Shown: piece by piece, positions 16,810 through 26,100 of the stretch
Numbering within the stretch: the first letter of the stretch is position 1
Layout of the letters: each line of letters starts with the position of its first letter
Source: an uncultured Clostridia bacterium
Lineage (GTDB): Bacteria; Bacillota; Clostridia; Oscillospirales; Ruminococcaceae
Length of the DNA stretch: 50,675 nucleotides
Reading direction: 5' to 3'
Assembly (NCBI GenBank): GCA_947628655.1
Contig: CANRAS010000014.1
Span: forward strand, 1 to 50,675
Notes under the pieces: generated by a model
Seen by the model: the letters and a program-made list of their open reading frames with translations, nothing else
Told to the model about the DNA's origin: nothing
Database searches by the model: none
Position numbers and translations under genes: made by a program

Positions 16810-17748
16810 CTCCTTGATATGTACGTCCATCTGCTCGAACGGAATTTCAATCCCGTTATCAATAAACGCTTTGCGAACCTTTTCGTTTAAGTCAAAATAT
16901 ACGTCCCAATATTCGGGCGTTCGGCACCACGCACGGACAAGTATCACTATCGCGCTGGCGCTGTGCTCTTTCATCACGACTAGGAGAGGTTCTTCGTGGA
17001 GTATACCGTCGTGCTTATTCAGAACGCTTTCAATAACTCCCTTTGCCTTTGCGAAATCGTCGTTGTAGGAAATCGAAAACAGCATTTCAAGACGGCGGTT
17101 GGCGTTCGTGTTGTTGTTGATTATCGTCGCGTTTACCGCCATACCGTTCGGTATGAATATCGCCTGGTTTGTAAGCGAATCAAGGCGCGTGTACAGTATC
17201 GAAATCTGCGCCACCGTACCCTCTACCCCGTTTGTCGAGATATAATCGCCTATCTTGAACGGCTTGTTTATCATCAGCAGAAACCCGCCCGCGACGTTTG
17301 ACAGCGCGCTTTGCAGAGCAAGACCAATCGCGACGCCCGCCGTGCCTATTACCGTTACTACCGACGTCGCGGGTATGCCGAGCATACTAAGCACTATTGT
17401 CAGCAGTAATGTGTACAAAACAATTTTCGCGACCTGCGCCGTGAACTTCGTGACCGTCAAGTCCAGCTTTGTTTTCCCCAGACCCTTTGACAGCCCGAAC
17501 AGCACAAGTTTTGTGATTATAATGCCGATTATCAGCACTACAACGGCGAATATTATCTTCGGCAACATTCCGACAAGCGCATTTCCTAAGTTCTTAAAAA
17601 ACTCGCCGAGCGCCGAAAGCGTTTCCTGAGGATTGTCTACAATTGCGTCCACCGCATCGCCGAGCGTCGGCGAACTGCTTTCCGCACTTGATACTGCGGG
17701 TTCGCTCACGGCGCTTTCTAAGAGAAATCTAAGCCCCGCGCTTATCAT
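16804..17748 (-). CDS. mscS: Small-conductance mechanosensitive channel (MscS family)
   Basis: This 314-residue inner-membrane channel releases solutes on hypo-osmotic stress. The Ser/Pro-rich N-terminus is followed by three hydrophobic helices. TM3 has the glycine/alanine-rich packing of MscS (VIGTAGVAIGLALQSALSNVAGGFLLMINKPFKIGDYI), then the beta domain (GVEGTVAQISILYTRLDS, IPNGMAVNATIINN) and a C-terminal alpha/beta domain. Its ATG overlaps the stop of the ACT gene by 4 bp, so it is the last gene of the lysine-riboswitch operon. The final Glu-Arg and the TAA stop lie within an AGAGGTA heptad tract. Confidence 0.93.
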   Translation of the reverse strand: MISAGLRFLLESAVSEPAVSSAESSSPTLGDAVDAIVDNPQETLSALGEFFKNLGNALVGMLPKIIFAVVVLIIGIIITKLVLFGLSKGLGKTKLDLTVTKFTAQVAKIVLYTLLLTIVLSMLGIPATSVVTVIGTAGVAIGLALQSALSNVAGGFLLMINKPFKIGDYISTNGVEGTVAQISILYTRLDSLTNQAIFIPNGMAVNATIINNNTNANRRLEMLFSISYNDDFAKAKGVIESVLNKHDGILHEEPLLVVMKEHSASAIVILVRAWCRTPEYWDVYFDLNEKVRKAFIDNGIEIPFEQMDVHIKER

Positions 17749-18194
17749 GCGCCGAACTCCTTTTCAAACGCGTCTACAACCGCGTCAGCGTCCGCGTCGC
17801 GGATAAGCACGGAAATTTCATCAACGCTCGTCGTTATCATCAAAATCATAGCCTCTAAGCGGTTCAGTATCTCGAAAACCCTCGCGGCAAAGCCTATTGT
17901 TTCGGTCATCTCGCCCGTTTTGATAACGATTTTCCTGTTCCCACTGTTTATCATCGGAGAAATACAGCCCTTTGCTTTAAGTTCGCCGACCGTGCCGACA
18001 AGTTTCGGCATATCCTCGTCGAGTATCGTAAACCCAAAGCTGAAAATCTCCTGCGTCGGCGCGGTCATTGAAATCATATCGACGTTCACTCCCGCGTCCG
18101 CTACGATTTTCAGAGTATCTTCCATTATAGTCTTGTTCAGCGGTACGTTGTTAAACGACACCGCCGACACGTTTTCCGCAACTTCTATTTTCAT
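17745..18194 (-). CDS. Free-standing tandem ACT-domain protein (aspartokinase-type)
   Basis: This 149-residue cytoplasmic protein consists of two ACT domains. ACT 1 is about residues 5-70 (AVSFNNVPLNKTIMEDTLKIVADAGVNVDMIS). ACT 2 is about residues 85-149 (KIVIKTGEMTETIGFAARVFEILNRLEAMILMITTSVDEISVLI). The pattern, including ISVLI near the end, resembles the C-terminal regulatory half of lysine-sensitive aspartokinases, but no kinase domain is present. It lies between dapB and mscS in the lysine operon, which suggests an amino-acid sensor acting in trans. No aspartokinase gene is in the window. Confidence 0.75.
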   Translation of the reverse strand: MKIEVAENVSAVSFNNVPLNKTIMEDTLKIVADAGVNVDMISMTAPTQEIFSFGFTILDEDMPKLVGTVGELKAKGCISPMINSGNRKIVIKTGEMTETIGFAARVFEILNRLEAMILMITTSVDEISVLIRDADADAVVDAFEKEFGA

Positions 18195-18223
18195 AGCAAT
18201 CTGTCCTTTCTGCAGAAACGAGA

Positions 18224-18985
18224 TTATTCCGCGCTGTTAATAAGGTCTTTCATCGTGTACATTCCCGCGGGCTTTCCGCTTAAAAATACTCCCGCGTTTA
18301 CTGCGCCCACGGCGAAAACTTCCCTTGACTGCGCCGAATGTGACAGCGTTATCACTTCGTCGTGACCCGCGAATATTATCTCGTGTTCGCCTACTATCGT
18401 ACCGCCTCTTACGGAATGTATCCCTATCTCCTCGCTGTCGCGCGGACGGCGCACGGAATGTCTGTCGTAGATATAATGCTTGCTGTTCTGGTATTCCTCG
18501 TTAATCGCCTCGGCAAGCATAATAGCCGTACCCGACGGCGCGTCTTTCTTGCGGTTGTGGTGCTTTTCGACTATCTCAACATCGAATTGACCGCCCAAAG
18601 TCTGAACCGCTTTTCTCGCGAGTTCCGCCAACAGATTTATGCCGAGCGACATATTGAACGTGAAGAACACGGGGATTTGTGAGGACGCGGCTGTTATCTG
18701 CGACTTTTCTTCATCGGAATAACCCGTCGTTCCGATAACGAGCGCGACGGCGTTCATCTTACAGTAATTTAACAAGTCCGAAAGCGCGGACGGGTGCGAG
18801 AAATCTATGATAACATCGGGCTTTTCCGACAAGTCGAATACGCTCCGCACGATTGGAAAATCGCCGTACTGCTCGCCCTCTTTGTCAATGCCCGCCGTTA
18901 CCGTGCAGTCGGCGCGGGAATTTATTATCCCCGCGATAACGCGCCCCATATGACCGCACGCGCCTGTAATCGCTATATTTATCAT
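18224..18985 (-). CDS. dapB: 4-hydroxy-tetrahydrodipicolinate reductase
   Basis: This NAD(P)H-dependent reductase forms tetrahydrodipicolinate in lysine and peptidoglycan precursor synthesis. The 253-residue protein has the Rossmann motif GACGHMGRVIAG, then IDFSHPSAL, GTTGYSDEE, and the diagnostic EKHHNRKKDAPSGTA with the catalytic His-His/Lys set near residue 140. ATG 18985 is chosen over the TTG at 18994 because AAAGGA lies at proper distance only from the ATG. It sits 30 bp downstream of dapA. Confidence 0.96.
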   Translation of the reverse strand: MINIAITGACGHMGRVIAGIINSRADCTVTAGIDKEGEQYGDFPIVRSVFDLSEKPDVIIDFSHPSALSDLLNYCKMNAVALVIGTTGYSDEEKSQITAASSQIPVFFTFNMSLGINLLAELARKAVQTLGGQFDVEIVEKHHNRKKDAPSGTAIMLAEAINEEYQNSKHYIYDRHSVRRPRDSEEIGIHSVRGGTIVGEHEIIFAGHDEVITLSHSAQSREVFAVGAVNAGVFLSGKPAGMYTMKDLINSAE

Positions 18986-19015
18986 TTTAATCAATCCTTT
19001 ATTTCACGTTCTTTT

Positions 19016-19909
19016 TTACTTGATAACGCCGACTAGTCCCAAGGTTTCCATTACGCTTTTAAGTTTCGCTGTGTTCTCCTCGCTCATAGAGCAGAGCGGA
19101 AGCCGGCATTCTCCCGCGTTAAAGCCCATAATGTTAAGCGCGTGTTTTACGGGGATAGGGTTCACGTCCATAAACAGCGCCTTGTCAAGCGCGTGGAGCT
19201 TTTTCGCGATTTCGAGAGCCTCTTCGCGTTTTCCGTCAAGGTACAGTTTTATCTCGTCGTGCTTTTCGCGCGGCGCGACGTTGGACGTTACGGAAATAAG
19301 CCCCTTTCCTCCGAGTGCCAGACAGCACAGAGCCTCGTCGTCGTTTCCCGAATAAATATCAAGGTCGGTGTACGCGGATATTCCCATAACCGTGGACATA
19401 TTCCCGCTTGCCTCTTTTACGGCGGTGATGTTCGGGTGCTTTGACATTTCTATGTAAGCGTCAACGCCGATATTACAGCCCGTGCGCGACGGAACGTTAT
19501 ACAGGATATTCGGTATGTTTACCGCGTCCGCGATTGCCGTGAAATGCTTTACAAGACCGCGCTGGGACGCTTTGTTGTAATACGGCGTTACCTGCAAAAG
19601 AGCGTCCGCGCCCATTTTTTCAGCCTCTTTTGAAAGCTCAATAGCATACGCAGTGTCGTTGCTCCCCGCGCCCGCTATGACGGGTACGCGGTGCGCGATA
19701 TGCTCTATTCCGTAACGGATAACCTCGCGGTGTTCCTCGTCGGTCATCGTGGCGCTTTCGCCCGTTGTTCCGCAGATAACGATACCGTCTATACCGTTTT
19801 CTATCTGGAAATCAATAAGCCGTCCAAATTCTTCATAGTTTACAGAGCCGTCCGCGTTCATCGGCGTTGCGATTGCCGTGGCACAGCCCGTGAAAATAGT
19901 TCTGCTCAT
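19016..19909 (-). CDS. dapA: 4-hydroxy-tetrahydrodipicolinate synthase
   Basis: It condenses pyruvate with aspartate semialdehyde, the committed step to lysine. The 297-residue TIM barrel has CGTTGESATMTDEEH, the YNVPSRTGCNI segment with the catalytic Tyr and Arg, and AVKEASG with the Schiff-base Lys near residue 161. GGGGG precedes ATG 19909. It is transcribed after asd with a 30-bp gap. Confidence 0.97.
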   Translation of the reverse strand: MSRTIFTGCATAIATPMNADGSVNYEEFGRLIDFQIENGIDGIVICGTTGESATMTDEEHREVIRYGIEHIAHRVPVIAGAGSNDTAYAIELSKEAEKMGADALLQVTPYYNKASQRGLVKHFTAIADAVNIPNILYNVPSRTGCNIGVDAYIEMSKHPNITAVKEASGNMSTVMGISAYTDLDIYSGNDDEALCCLALGGKGLISVTSNVAPREKHDEIKLYLDGKREEALEIAKKLHALDKALFMDVNPIPVKHALNIMGFNAGECRLPLCSMSEENTAKLKSVMETLGLVGVIK

Positions 19910-19939
19910 AAATAACCCCCAAATGCTCTTAACTTTACA

Positions 19940-21022
19940 TCAATCAAGATAGCCCTTTGCGGCGAGTAATTCCGCCATTTCTACCGCGCCGCCTGCCGCG
20001 CCGCGCAAAGTGTTGTGCGACAGGCACACGAACTTATAGTCATACTGCGTATCGGGGCGAAGTCTGCCTATTGAGATTGCCATACCGCCCTCAAGATTTC
20101 TATGGAGTTTCGCCTGAGGCATATTGTCCTCTTCAAAGTAGTTTAAGAACTGACGCGGAGCGGACGGGAGGTTCAGCGCCTGCGGTTCGCCCTTGTACTC
20201 CGCCCAGATTTTCTTTATTTCCTCAATAGACGGCTTGTTTTCAAATCTTACGAAAGCCGCCGCGAAGTGACCGTTCGATACGGGTACGCGCAGGCATTGC
20301 GTTGTGATAAGCGGTTTTTCGCACTTTACGATTTCAGCGCCGTCGATATGACCCCAAACTTTCAGCGGTTCCTGTTCGGACTTTTCCTCCTCGCCGCCGA
20401 TAAACGGGATAAGGTTATCGACCATTTCGGGCCACGTTTCAAACGTCTTGCCCGCTCCGCTTATTGCCTGATAAGTACACGCGAGAACTTCCGTTATGCC
20501 GAACTTCCTAAGCGGCGACAGCGCGGGTACATAGCTTTGTATCGAGCAGTTGGACTTCACGGAAATAAAACCGCGCTTTGTACCCAAGCGTTTTCTCTGC
20601 GCGCCGATTATCTCGGCGTGTTCGGGGTTTACTTCGGGGATAATCATAGGCACATCGGGCGTAAATCTATGCGCGGAGTTGTTTGACATAACAGGACACT
20701 CCGCTTTCGCGTAACGCTCTTCGAGCGCCTTTATCTCGTCCTTTTTCATATCCACCGCGCAGAACACGAAATCAACCTTTGCGACGATTTTGTCGATGTC
20801 CGCCGTCGCGTCGTCGATGATGATATTCTTCATACTTTCGGGCATTGGCGTATCCATAAGCCAGCGCCCGCCTACTGCCTCCTCATACGTTTTCCCCGCC
20901 GAACGCGGCGACGCCGCAAGCGCGGTCACATGAAACCACGGGTGATTTTCGAGCAGCGTTGCGAAACGCTGTCCTACCATTCCCGTAGCGCCGATTATGC
21001 CGACATTGTATTTCTCTTTCAT
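19940..21022 (-). CDS. asd: Aspartate-semialdehyde dehydrogenase
   Basis: It reduces aspartyl phosphate to aspartate semialdehyde. The 360-residue protein starts GIIGATGMVGQRF and has the catalytic cysteine in KSNCSIQSYVPAL. The segments MSNNSAHRFTPDVPMIIPEVNPEH and CTYQAISGAGKTFETWPEM look like the archaeal/fungal branch of the family rather than the shorter bacterial type. ATG 21022 with AAAGGAAG upstream is chosen. It is the first gene behind the lysine riboswitch. Confidence 0.94.
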   Translation of the reverse strand: MKEKYNVGIIGATGMVGQRFATLLENHPWFHVTALAASPRSAGKTYEEAVGGRWLMDTPMPESMKNIIIDDATADIDKIVAKVDFVFCAVDMKKDEIKALEERYAKAECPVMSNNSAHRFTPDVPMIIPEVNPEHAEIIGAQRKRLGTKRGFISVKSNCSIQSYVPALSPLRKFGITEVLACTYQAISGAGKTFETWPEMVDNLIPFIGGEEEKSEQEPLKVWGHIDGAEIVKCEKPLITTQCLRVPVSNGHFAAAFVRFENKPSIEEIKKIWAEYKGEPQALNLPSAPRQFLNYFEEDNMPQAKLHRNLEGGMAISIGRLRPDTQYDYKFVCLSHNTLRGAAGGAVEMAELLAAKGYLD

Positions 21023-21061
21023 AGCTGTTCTTCCTTTCTTTATTGGAAATATTTTCAAAAC

Positions 21062-21086
21062 AAAAAACCGATGAGCATTTCATCGG
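21062..21086 (-). terminator. Riboswitch-controlled terminator of the lysine operon
   Basis: CCGATGA/TCATCGG with a GCATT-type loop is followed on the minus strand by TTTTTTG. It lies just after the lysine aptamer and 40 bp before the asd start, as expected for transcription attenuation when lysine is bound. Confidence 0.85.
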
Positions 21087-21110
21087 CATAGCTTTACAGA
21101 GCAGATATTC

Positions 21111-21293
21111 GATAGCGCTCCATCAAGCAAGTCGATGACAGTCGCACGCTTATTCAACGTACAACCGGATATGCACGTTTCGGTCCGTACACTCCTCGGC
21201 GAAATTGCCTTTCGCCCGCGCTTTTCCGAAAAAGCGGATACCCCCGCAGGGCGAACCCTGCGGCGCGCTACTAATCAATCCCGCACCTCTATC
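21111..21293 (-). ncRNA. Lysine riboswitch (L box)
   Basis: Read on the minus strand, the aptamer opens with GATAGAGGTGCG. It continues with AGTAGCGC, GGGTATCCGC, GGCAATTTCGCCGA and GACTGTCATCGACTTGC, and closes with GATGGAGCGCTATC. These are the conserved blocks of the lysine riboswitch. GATAG at the 5' end pairs with CTATC at the 3' end to form P1. A consensus promoter lies just upstream and an intrinsic terminator just downstream, then asd-dapA-dapB-ACT-mscS. Lysine should switch the whole operon off. Confidence 0.93.
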
Positions 21294-21304
21294 AATTCTC
21301 CTAT

Positions 21305-21333
21305 ATTTTAACACATATTTATGCGTTTGTCAA
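21305..21333 (-). promoter_or_regulatory. Lysine operon promoter
   Basis: Minus-strand TTGACA (21328-21333) and TAAAAT (21305-21310) are 17 bp apart, placing the start of transcription just ahead of the aptamer. Confidence 0.8.
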
Positions 21334-21371
21334 GGGTATTAGGCAGTTTTTTTAGAATTTCGCGTTACAGC

Positions 21372-21400
21372 TTGCAATTCTTGGGCGGTTGTGGTATAAT
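21372..21400 (+). promoter_or_regulatory. queA promoter
   Basis: TTGCAA (21372-21377) and TATAAT (21395-21400) are 17 bp apart. The predicted 450-nt leader up to queA is a composite repeat element. No preQ1 riboswitch pattern was recognised in it. Confidence 0.7.
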
Positions 21401-21845
21401 AGAGGCTAGAAGTGTTTCTCCCGCTTCGCGGGAGAAACAGAAGCCGGAGGCTAGATTTCAAAGTGCGCCCTTGCGGGCGCGGAAAGATTGTCTGCGGGTC
21501 AATATGCCCCGCCAACGCGGTGGGGGCGGCGTGGCTCAATTCAAGCGACCCTTGCCCTTATCAAGCATTAGCTTACCGCCACACGTATAAACGCGCCTGC
21601 GCCTACCGTGTACGCGCCTGTTGCCGACCGCCCGCAATTCGCCTACGGCGAATTAACGGCGCTGTCGCGCCGTTGTTTTGCGCGTTGCGCAAAACGCGGG
21701 CTATGCGACTTCGCGCGTGGCTTTTACCGAGTGTGTCAACCTTTTGTCTTAAAGACAATCTAATATGCGCGCGTAGCGCGCACCTAGAGCAATCCGCGAC
21801 AGCGGATTGCGAACTAATCTCTAATCTCTATTCTCTAACTACTGA
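21401..21845 (+). repeat. Complete composite element forming the queA leader (core copy 8)
   Basis: GGCTAGA heptads flank a TTTCTCCCGC/GCGGGAGAAA hairpin. Then come hairpin GTGCGCCC/GGGCGC, AGATTGTC (21485) and a plus core (21528-21704). GACAATCT (21754) with hairpin TGCGCGC/GCGCGCA, hairpin GCAATCCGC/GCGGATTGC and CTAATCT heptads follow, ending 5 bp before the queA ribosome site. Confidence 0.85.
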
Positions 21846-21857
21846 AAGGATTAAGAA

Positions 21858-22868
21858 ATGCTAAAGAGTGACTTTTACTACGACCTCCCCGAAGAACTTA
21901 TAGCGCAGACCCCCGCCGAACCTCGGGACAGTTCTCGGCTTATGAAAGTGGACAGGCAAAGCGGGGAGATTACGCACGACCGTTTCTACAATATATGCAA
22001 ATATCTGAAAAAGGGCGACCTGCTTGTGATGAACGACAGCCGAGTATTCCCCGCGAGGATATTCGGGCAAAAGCGCGATACGGGCGTGCCGTGCGAATTT
22101 TTACTGCTAAAGCGCAGAGGTCTTGACGAGTGGGAAACGATGGTAAGACCAGGCAGGCGTTTGAAACCGGGGGTCGTTGTGGATTTCCCCGAAGGGCTGT
22201 CTGCGGAAATTCTTGAAACGCTCGACGGCGGAAATCGGCTTGTGCGGTTTTCATACAACGGCGAATTTTTCGATATTCTCGACAGGATAGGGCAAATGCC
22301 GCTTCCGCCGTACATTACCGAAAAACTAAAGGACAAAGACCGCTACAACACGATATACTGCCGCGAAACAGGCTCCGCCGCCGCCCCGACCGCGGGCTTG
22401 CACTTCACGGAAAAGGAGTTCGCCGAGTGCCGTGAAAAGGGCATTGACACGGCGTTCGTGACATTACACGTCGGGCTTGGGACGTTCAGACCCGTAAAAG
22501 AGGACAATATACTCGACCACAAAATGCACACGGAACACTATTCAATTCCCCGCGATACCGCCGAAAAAATACGCTTATGCAAACAGCGCGGAGGCAGAGT
22601 GATAGCGGTCGGTACGACTTCGTGCAGGACGCTTGAAAGCGCGGCGCAAAGCGGGAAAGCTGTTGACGACACGTCGATTTTCATTTATCCCGGCTACGAA
22701 TTTAAATGCATTGACGGGCTGATAACCAACTTTCACCTCCCCGAAAGCACGCTGATTATGCTTGTAAGCGCGTTTTTAGGGCGAGAAAAGACGCTCGCGG
22801 CGTACCGAACGGCGATTGAGGAGAAGTACAGGTTCTTTTCATTTGGGGACGCGATGATGATAATATAA
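21858..22868 (+). CDS. queA: S-adenosylmethionine:tRNA ribosyltransferase-isomerase
   Basis: It transfers and isomerises the ribosyl part of SAM onto preQ1 in tRNA to make epoxyqueuosine. The 336-residue protein has the start [21 protein letters not shown], the motifs [12 protein letters not shown] and [13 protein letters not shown], then [13 protein letters not shown]-like [13 protein letters not shown], and [18 protein letters not shown] near the end. Length and motifs are typical. GAAAGGA precedes the ATG. It is a single-gene unit ending at a strong bidirectional terminator; other queuosine genes (tgt, yajC) are not in the window. Confidence 0.97.
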   Translation: MLKSDFYYDLPEELIAQTPAEPRDSSRLMKVDRQSGEITHDRFYNICKYLKKGDLLVMNDSRVFPARIFGQKRDTGVPCEFLLLKRRGLDEWETMVRPGRRLKPGVVVDFPEGLSAEILETLDGGNRLVRFSYNGEFFDILDRIGQMPLPPYITEKLKDKDRYNTIYCRETGSAAAPTAGLHFTEKEFAECREKGIDTAFVTLHVGLGTFRPVKEDNILDHKMHTEHYSIPRDTAEKIRLCKQRGGRVIAVGTTSCRTLESAAQSGKAVDDTSIFIYPGYEFKCIDGLITNFHLPESTLIMLVSAFLGREKTLAAYRTAIEEKYRFFSFGDAMMII

Positions 22869-23013
22869 ATAAAATAACCGTTCCCCCGCCGACGGCGGGG
22901 AGAGGGTTAAAAGAAAAATTGCCCACGCCTACGGCGGGGATTGCTTTTTCGCTAAAATTTGACAAAAACGGCAAATAATCCGGCGCACAATACCTAGGCA
23001 CCCGCTTTGTGCC

Positions 23014-23094
23014 AAAAAAGTCCCCCGAGAAGCCAACTCTCGGGGGATGATTTTTTGGTGATTATATGAAACCTGCTATCGTTTCTCTATCTCC
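23014..23094 (-). ncRNA. Candidate small RNA between queA and nifJ
   Basis: A perfect promoter (23101-23129, minus strand) is followed about 50 nt later by a strong intrinsic terminator, giving a predicted transcript of about 80 nt. The unit contains no ORF with a ribosome site. It starts right after the nifJ terminator, and nothing on the minus strand follows except antisense of queA. A short AGGTTTCATATAATCACC stem may form in the middle. No known RNA family was recognised. Confidence 0.55.
23022..23056 (+). terminator. Bidirectional terminator (queA on plus, small RNA on minus)
   Basis: CCCCCGAGA/TCTCGGGGG (23022-23046) is followed by ATGATTTTTT on the plus strand. On the minus strand it is followed by ACTTTTTT (23014-23021). 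The rest of 22869-23021 holds imperfect CCGCC hairpins and nothing coding. Confidence 0.85.
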
Positions 23095-23100
23095 ATATTT

Positions 23101-23129
23101 ATTATATCACACAAAAATTATTTTGTCAA
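23101..23129 (-). promoter_or_regulatory. Orphan consensus promoter of the candidate small RNA
   Basis: Minus-strand TTGACA (23124-23129) and TATAAT (23101-23106) are 17 bp apart, with no protein gene downstream on that strand before the terminator. Confidence 0.75.
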
Positions 23130-23140
23130 GAGTTTTTTAC

Positions 23141-23170
23141 AAAAAAAGCGCGGGCTTTCGTCCGCGCTTT
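23141..23170 (-). terminator. nifJ terminator
   Basis: On the minus strand AAAGCGCGG pairs with CCGCGCTTT and runs into TTTTTTT, 20 bp beyond the nifJ stop. Confidence 0.85.
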
Positions 23171-23189
23171 GGGTTTATTTGCGAAGTGA

Positions 23190-26100
23190 TTACTTCTCAA
23201 ACTCCTCTTTGTATGCTTTCTGCATTTCAACGAGGTGGTCGTACTTCGCCTTGGAGTTCGCTACTGCCTTGTCAAACAGTACGGTCGCTCTGTCGGGATT
23301 AGCACGCATAAGCGAGTTGTAACGAACTTCTCTCATCATAAACGCCTTGTAGTCGCCTGTAGGCGCTTTGCTGTCGAGTATGAACGGAGATTTGCCCTCG
23401 TCCGTGAGCGCGGGGTTAAATCTGAACAAGTGCCAATAGCCCGCCTCAACAGCCTCTTTCTCTACCTGCTGAGCTATCGTAAGTCCGCCCTTGATACCGT
23501 GGTTAATGCAAGGCGCGTATGCTATGATAAGCGACGGTCCGTCGTATGCCTCCGCCTCCGCGATTGCTTTCAGGCACTGGTTGCGGTCTGCGCCCATTGC
23601 GATTTGCGCTACATAAACGTAACCGTAACTCATCGCGATACCCGCGAGGTCTTTCTTCTTGACGTCCTTACCGCCTGCCGCGAACTGCGCTACCGCGCCG
23701 ATGTTCGTAGCCTTTGACGCCTGACCGCCCGTGTTGGAGTAAACTTCGGTATCGAATACGAGTATATTAACGTTCTTGCCCGACGCGATTACATGGTCAA
23801 GTCCGCCGTAGCCTATATCGTATGCCCAGCCGTCGCCGCCGAGTATCCAGTTGCTCTTCTTGGAGAGGTAATTCTTGAGGTTCAGTACGTCAACAGCCTC
23901 TTTGTTTCCGCAGTTGCAAGCCTCGATTTTGTTTACGAGAGCGGTTGTTGCCTCTAAGTTAGCCTTGCCGTCGTCCTTGGTTTCAAAGTACTTGTCGATA
24001 AGACCTACTACTTCGGTATTGCCCTTGCCCTCTGCCTTTTCGCGGAGAACTTTAAGGCAAGTCTGCGCTCTGTTTCTCAGAGTATCCTGCGCTAAGAACA
24101 TACCAAGACCAAATTCCGCGTTGTCCTCGAACAGGGAGTTTGCCCATGCAGGACCGTGACCCGCCTTGTTCGTCGTGTACGGTGTGGACGGCTCCGAGCC
24201 TGCCCAAATGGACGAACAGCCCGTTGCGTTCGCGATGTACATTCTGTCGCCGCAAATCTGGGTTACGAGTTTTGCATACGGTGTTTCGCCGCAGCCCGCG
24301 CACGCGCCGGAGAATTCAAGCAGCGGCTGCTTGAACTGTACGCCCTTGACCGTGGTATCCTTGAACTTCTCTACAGCCGCGGCGTTCTCGTTGTCGTTCG
24401 CAACAGCATAATTGAATACTTTCTGCTGATCCATTGCCTGCTCGATAGGCGTCATAACAAGCGCATTCTTGCTCTTGTCCTTTGTGCCTGCGGGGCAGAT
24501 GTTCGCGCAGACGCCGCAGCCCGTGCAGTCGAGCGTCGAAATCGCCATTGTGAACTTCATACCGGGCATACCCGCAGCGTCCTTTACTGCTGTGCCTGCG
24601 GGGAGTTTTGCCGCCTCGTCAGCGCTGTAAACGAACGGACGGATAACAGCGTGCGGGCAGACCATTGCGCACTGGTTGCACTGTATGCAGTTTTCGGGTA
24701 CCCATACGGGAACGTCAACGGCTATACCGCGCTTTTCAAACGCCGCAGAACCCTGCGGGAACGTGCCGTCCGCAATGTCCTTGAACGTCGATACGGGCAG
24801 TTTGTCGCCGCGCTGTGCGTTTACGGGTACTTGAATATTGTTTACGAAGTCGATAAGGAACTTGTCGTCGCCCTCGAAGTGAGGCTGTGCGAGCGTTCCG
24901 CTGCACGACTTCCAGCTTTCGGGAACGGGGACTTCAACGACTGCGCCTGCGCCCTGGTCAATAGCGGCGTAGTTCATATTAACGATGTCCTCGCCCTTCT
25001 TGCCGAACGACGCGAGCGCCTTTTCTTTCATATACTTCACCGCGTCGTCTGCGGGAATGATGTTCGCGAGTTTGAAGAACGCGGACTGAAGAACCGTGTT
25101 CGTTCTGTTGCCCAGACCGATTTCCTTAGCTATCTTAATAGCGTTGATGATATAGAACTTGATGTTGTTGTTTGCGATGTAGCCCTTTACCGCGTCGGGG
25201 AGTTTTTCGTCGAGTTCGTCAACGCTCCACTGGCAGTTAAGTAAGAACGTACCGCCGGGGATAACATCTTCTACCATATCATACTTGTCGATATAAGACG
25301 GGTTGTGGCACGCAACGAAATTCGCCTTGTTGACAAAGTATGTGGACTTTATCGGCGACTTGCCAAATCTCAGGTGAGAGATAGTAACGCCGCCCGACTT
25401 CTTGGAGTCGTATGCGAAGTATGCCTGCGCGTACATATCGGTATGGTCGCCGATAATCTTTATCGAGTTCTTGTTCGCGCCGACAGTACCGTCAGAACCC
25501 AGACCCCAGAACTTGCAGCAGGTTGTGCCTTCGGGCGTGGTGTTCGGATTTTCCGTGATAGGCAGCGACAGATTTGTAACATCGTCCTCGATACCGATTG
25601 TGAAACGTTTCTTGTCCTTATTGTTGTAAACCGCGATAATCTGTGCGGGGTTGCAGTCCTTGGAACCCAAGCCGTAACGTCCCGTGTATACGGGAACGTC
25701 CGTGAACTTGCCCTCTGTCTTGAGCGCCGCTACGACGTCGAGATACAAAGGCTCGCCGATTGAACCCGGCTCTTTCGTTCTGTCGAGAACGCTTATCTTC
25801 TTAACTGTGGACGGGATAGCCGAAACGAACGCAGATGAAACGAACGGTCTGTACAGTCTAACCTTTACAAGACCGACTTTTCTGCCCTGCTTTGCGAGGT
25901 AGTCTATTGTTTCCTCGATAGTATCGCAGACAGAACCCATAGCGACGATAACTTCCTCCGCGTCGGGTGCGCCGTAGTAGTTGAACAGCTTATAATCCGT
26001 GCCGATTTCGGCATTGACTTTATCCATATATTCTGTAACTACATTCGGAATGTTGTCATAGTAGGTATTGCAAGCCTCGCGCGCCTGGAAGAAGATGTCG

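Noticed and set aside
21401-21857. preQ1 riboswitch upstream of queA
   Set aside because: The leader is wholly accounted for by a composite repeat element and lacks a recognisable preQ1 aptamer pattern.
24156-25244. A 362-codon open reading antisense to nifJ
   Set aside because: nifJ is complete on the other strand with all cofactor motifs; long antisense readings are common in GC-biased codon use and this one has no promoter or ribosome site.
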